Part shown: piece after piece, positions 61,189 to 64,000 of the stretch
Layout of the letters: each line of letters starts with the position of its first letter
Position numbering within the stretch: position 1 is the stretch's first letter
NCBI GenBank assembly: GCA_034509735.1
Contig: JACGWO010000002.1
Coordinates: 43,479,702-43,543,701, forward strand
DNA length: 64,000 nt
From: Sesamum alatum
Lineage: Eukaryota; Streptophyta; Magnoliopsida; Lamiales; Pedaliaceae
Direction: 5' to 3'
Position numbers and translations under genes: made by a program
Notes under the pieces: model-generated
What the model saw: only the letters and a program-made list of their open reading frames with translations
The model's database searches: none
What the model was told of the DNA's origin: nothing

Positions 61189-61622
61189 CTAAAAATGACA
61201 GCTCGTCCCACAAGTGCGTCGGTGCCGTTGGCGCTGAGGTTTTCTTATTTCTTCACCCACATTTTGTATTGGTTCATCTTCAACATTATCATCATTATCG
61301 GCATTCATATGCAATCGACTTGATGATGTTGCAGAACTAGACTCCCCATAATCACGATATGCACCAAATGCTGGAAATGGAATTGGTGAGATGTTATACT
61401 CTGGTGCATATGTTTGACCCGTGCCAAGGTCAGTGTCAAGATCAACCTGTCCATAATAAGCTTGTTGGCTTGGCATGTATGGAGCAGAATCAAACCAATC
61501 ACTTTGTTGGGGCGTTGAGGCACGTCGCAATCTTGATATACATTTAGAGGTGTATGCACTGTGGATAGACCAGCTATATTTGCTCCAACAGTATCATCAC
61601 CTCTAAGTGAACTTGTAGACAT
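61189..61622 (-). pseudogene. C-terminal remnant of a second MULE ORF (unidentified)
   Basis: Two overlapping minus-strand frames (61622-61305 and 61530-61189) read as one protein after a frameshift near 61530. The product is Ser/Gln/Tyr-rich and ends in a basic tail, RQRHRRTCGTSCHF. The tail resembles C termini of plant mobile domain or transposon-associated proteins, which I cannot confirm. It reads away from the transposase fragment. Its N-terminal portion would lie in the centre of the element and is missing. Confidence 0.45.
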
Positions 61623-61672
61623 CCTGCTACTGCTTCTCCTTTGTCTGTGGGACGTCGACGGAACATTATCAT

Positions 61673-62519
61673 GTGGCGTTGCTTATTTTTTGGTCTGATT
61701 ATCTCTCGAAAGACGAGAAAGCTGGTTCAGAATATCAAATCAGCAAGTTCAATCGAACCATGAACGAGATAAAGGCGCACAAATTAGAAGCGTTTGTATA
61801 CTTAGACAATATTGAAAAGGCAAAATGGACGGCTTCTCACGATGGCGGATGGCGGTGCGGAATTCTCACAACCAATATGTCAGAGTGCATCAATGGAGTT
61901 CTGAAAGGGGCTCGCCGCTTGCCTATGACTGCAATATTGGAAATAACATTTGTTCGTTCAGTCCACTATTTTCTTGAGAGGATGGCAAAGAGTGGTGTCA
62001 TGTTAAGCAACAACCAACTGTGGATGGAATTTGCAAACAAATTATTCCAATGTTGGTTCGAAAAATTTGTTGAAAATGTTGTAACGAGATACAACCAGCA
62101 TCAACAGTCTGCCTCCGTTGTAACAAAGTGTCAGACTGGACATGGATTCAACACTCACGTCGTCAAAATTGCCACACGAGAATGTTCATGTAGCAAATAG
62201 AGTCAATTCGGCATCCCGTGCTCCCATGCTCAAAGGTATGCAATGCATATAGAATTAGTGCCCAATCAATGGTTAAGGACTATTATGATAATGGCTTACA
62301 GTTTCATCCTTCGATGTCGGAAGATTATTGGGATGTTTCACATTTGAGTTGGTTCATGACACTACTCTGCGTGGCATCATTCGTCCTGGTAGAATCCAAA
62401 CATCACGTATTCATAACGAGATGGATTGGGCACAAACGCAAGATAGACAACAATATCAACAAAGGGATGGACATTCAAGACAAGCTGATGCGTCGGTGAA
62501 GGGTCGTAGAAGACAATAA
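61673..62519 (+). pseudogene. MULE transposase fragment with SWIM zinc finger, broken
   Basis: The frame 61673-62200 encodes the C-terminal part of a Mutator-type transposase: ASHDGGWRCGILTTNMSECI and NGVLKGARRLPMTAIL are hallmark blocks. The SWIM zinc finger CSCSK*SQFGIPCSHA is interrupted by a TAG at 62198-62200, where the family has Trp. Further frame changes near 62265 and 62330 are needed to reach the remaining blocks (SMVKDYYDNGLQFHP and RPGRIQTSRIHNEMDW). The N-terminal DNA-binding and catalytic DDE region is absent. It cannot encode an active transposase. Confidence 0.85.
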
Positions 62520-63142
62520 TAATTGTAATAATTGATCGTATTTTTTTCAATAAATTAATTTTTTTTGAATAATTAAATATTATTTTGTGTAAATATAACT
62601 TTTTGGGTGGGTGTAATTTTTAAATTATTTGTTAAAATTAAAATCGTTATAAATAAAATTAAAATTAAAATTAAAATTGAAAAAATAATTAAAATAAAAT
62701 GGTGGTGAAGTTAATAATTAAAACGGTTAATATTAAAATTAATTAAAAGATATTTAAAAACGGTGAAATTGACTTGCACCGTTATTGTTATTTAATATAT
62801 TTTAGTATTATTTTTTTAATATTAATATAATAAATAAGCCCACTTACAACATAGGTTGGTTTAATATTTCAATTGAAATCATGCACAACTTAATCAAGAA
62901 TCGTGGTTTATTGAAAAAAAAAAAAAAATAGGTTGGGCTACGGGGTAATAATAAATTTGTATATTTATGTATGTATGGGAGATGAGTGTGGGAAAAGAAA
63001 AGCGTGGATACATAGTAACAACTTTATAAGGAAGAGGCCCATCTTTATAATCATCATCAATAGCAACTGCAAGTTGCGATTTGTGGGAGTTGAGAGAGAA
63101 GAAAGAGAATCAGAATCTCTTCTCATCATAAATTCAACAACA

Positions 63143-63278
63143 ATGGGGTCCGCCTCTGCTGCAAATCCCGCTGCCATTTCCAACGTTTTCGTATACGGCA
63201 GCCTCCTTGCCGACGACGTTGTTCGTGCCCTCTTGACCCGCGTACCTCCTTCTTCCCCCGCCATCCTGCATGATTAGT

Positions 63279-63332
<54 letters not shown>

Positions 63333-64000
63333 ATACATAATCAGCACGGGATGTATTAATATATATGTGTGTGTGTGTGTGTGTGTTTGATGCTTTTGTC
63401 GGAATTCTCTACCTTTTTTGTTTTTTTCATTTGGGTTATTTGAATTTTCTGGAGCTGAAATCGGAGTTGAAATTTGGGATGGAACAGCTTCTGATGCCTC
63501 AGTGTAACCTTTCCCGGTTTAAATTAAGCATTTTGAATTGTGATGATCAGCTGATAATATTAATAACGAGGACAAGAGTTCAGAAATGTCAACGTCGGAT
63601 TTTTTTAGCGTTGATTGATGGAGTTATTTATGCCATCAAAGATGTGATTTTTCTTTAGTGATAAGCGAATCTATTCTGTATTTGAGAGTTTATCAATGAA
63701 AAAGTTATGTGTTTGTTGCTTTATTCTTCAAGAGAAACTCAAAACCAGAGCCCACTTCTTCTTTACTTTGCCTTTATGATTATGTATTAATCAACATTGC
63801 TTTGGGTTGAATGCGTAGCTGTGTTACCATGGATGATTGTACAGTTCTTACTTTTCAGCTTATCATGTTCTTTGGCCAACCCTGATAGTTAGTTCTCCTT
63901 TATTTGTTTCTTGTTTTGTAGCCATAGGTTTAGCATCAAAGGACGCGTTTATCCGGCAATATTGCCTGCTGAAAACAAGAAAGTTATTGGGAAGGTTTGT
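63143..64000 (+). CDS. AIG2-like protein (gamma-glutamylcyclotransferase fold), 5' part
   Basis: Exons 63143-63276 and 63922-63994 are inside the window; a donor (AAG|GTTTGT) at 63995 shows the gene continues beyond the right edge. The first 69 residues include the family's N-terminal strand and loop VFVYGSLLADDVV and then YHRFSIKGRVYPAILPAE. AIG2-like proteins share the gamma-glutamylcyclotransferase fold, and Arabidopsis AIG2 was found as a gene induced by avirulent bacteria. The catalytic Glu would lie in the missing part. A TATA-like 'tttataagg' is at about 63025, and a Mutator-like element ends ~300 bp upstream. Confidence 0.9.
63282..63329. repeat. (CT)n microsatellite next to a splice donor
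   Basis: About 24 uninterrupted CT units begin five bases after the exon 1 donor GT of the AIG2-like gene (63277-63278). Confidence 0.95.
63366..63386. repeat. (GT)n microsatellite
   Basis: About ten GT units within intron 1 of the AIG2-like gene. Confidence 0.9.

Larger units (their letters stand above)
60784..62840. mobile_element. Mutator-like element with long terminal inverted repeats, internally deleted
   Basis: The left terminus (60784-about 60866, 'ggcttatttattatattaat' to 'aacaataacggtgcaagtc') is matched in inverted orientation by about 62769-62840. The arms are about 70-80 bp, interrupted by small indels. Long TIRs plus an internal MULE transposase fragment identify a Mutator-like element. 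Flanks CACCTAC (60777-60783) and CACTTAC (62841-62847) agree in 6 of 7 bases and may be a decayed target duplication; MULEs usually make 9 bp. Two divergent broken ORFs lie inside. The right end is about 300 bp from the AIG2-like start codon. Confidence 0.8.

Noticed and set aside
60775..62849. A 9-bp target duplication around the Mutator-like element
   Set aside because: Only 6 of 7 bases agree directly next to the TIRs, and extension to 9 fails. It is reported as possible, not claimed.
1..64000. tRNA, rRNA, CRISPR arrays or bacterial operons
   Set aside because: None seen on reading. Gene structure is wholly plant nuclear. Exhaustive tRNA/miRNA scans could not be run.

Overview
The window is nuclear DNA of a flowering plant, most likely a eudicot. 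It has AT-rich intergenic DNA, long genes split by many introns, microsatellites, many small foldback (MITE-like) elements and plant-specific protein families. There are no bacterial operons, CRISPR arrays or phage genes. I rebuilt seven recognisable protein genes exon by exon, using splice sites and reading phase, plus one unrecognised gene start at the left edge.

Layout: (1) 1-998, minus: first three exons of an unrecognised gene that runs off the left end. (2) 999-6548: repeat-rich DNA with three blocks of a diverged ~160-185 bp tandem repeat and two copies of a ~0.55 kb segment. (3) 6549-10320, minus: endonuclease V, head-to-head across a ~520 bp shared promoter with (4) 10840-19432, plus: DCAF1, the substrate receptor of CUL4-DDB1 E3 ligase. 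DCAF1 carries an apparent frameshift in exon 8. (5) 19433-25759: intergenic DNA with nested transposons and simple repeats. (6) 25760-29519, plus: a three-exon NAC transcription factor of the ANAC038/039 type, with three foldback elements in its second intron. (7) 31110-35311, minus: a 13-exon gene for a secretory-pathway coiled-coil protein with a C-terminal membrane anchor (family often labelled 'DNA repair ATPase-related'). (8) 35312-41434: about 6 kb of gene-poor repeats. (9) 42432-52553, plus: an 18-exon gene fusing an ABC1/UbiB atypical kinase to a serine beta-lactamase-like domain. (10) 53600-57341, minus: cryptochrome DASH (CRY3), tail-to-tail with the previous gene. (11) 57342-63142: a large foldback element and a Mutator-like element with long terminal inverted repeats and two broken divergent ORFs. 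(12) 63143 to the right edge, plus: start of an AIG2-like gamma-glutamylcyclotransferase-fold gene.

The genes are not a pathway. From memory of Arabidopsis locus names, their closest relatives lie in three short blocks: At4g31150-31160 (EndoV, DCAF1), At2g24390-24430 with At4g31310-31340 (AIG2-like, coiled-coil, NAC), and At5g24810-24850 (ABC1K, CRY3). The window therefore looks like a less fractionated ancestral segment. The most notable features are the DCAF1 frameshift, five GC-AG introns among about 66 reconstructed introns, the internally deleted Mutator element with two divergent C-terminal ORF remnants, the kinase/beta-lactamase fusion with a possible in-frame upstream presequence, and the nested foldbacks around the NAC gene.
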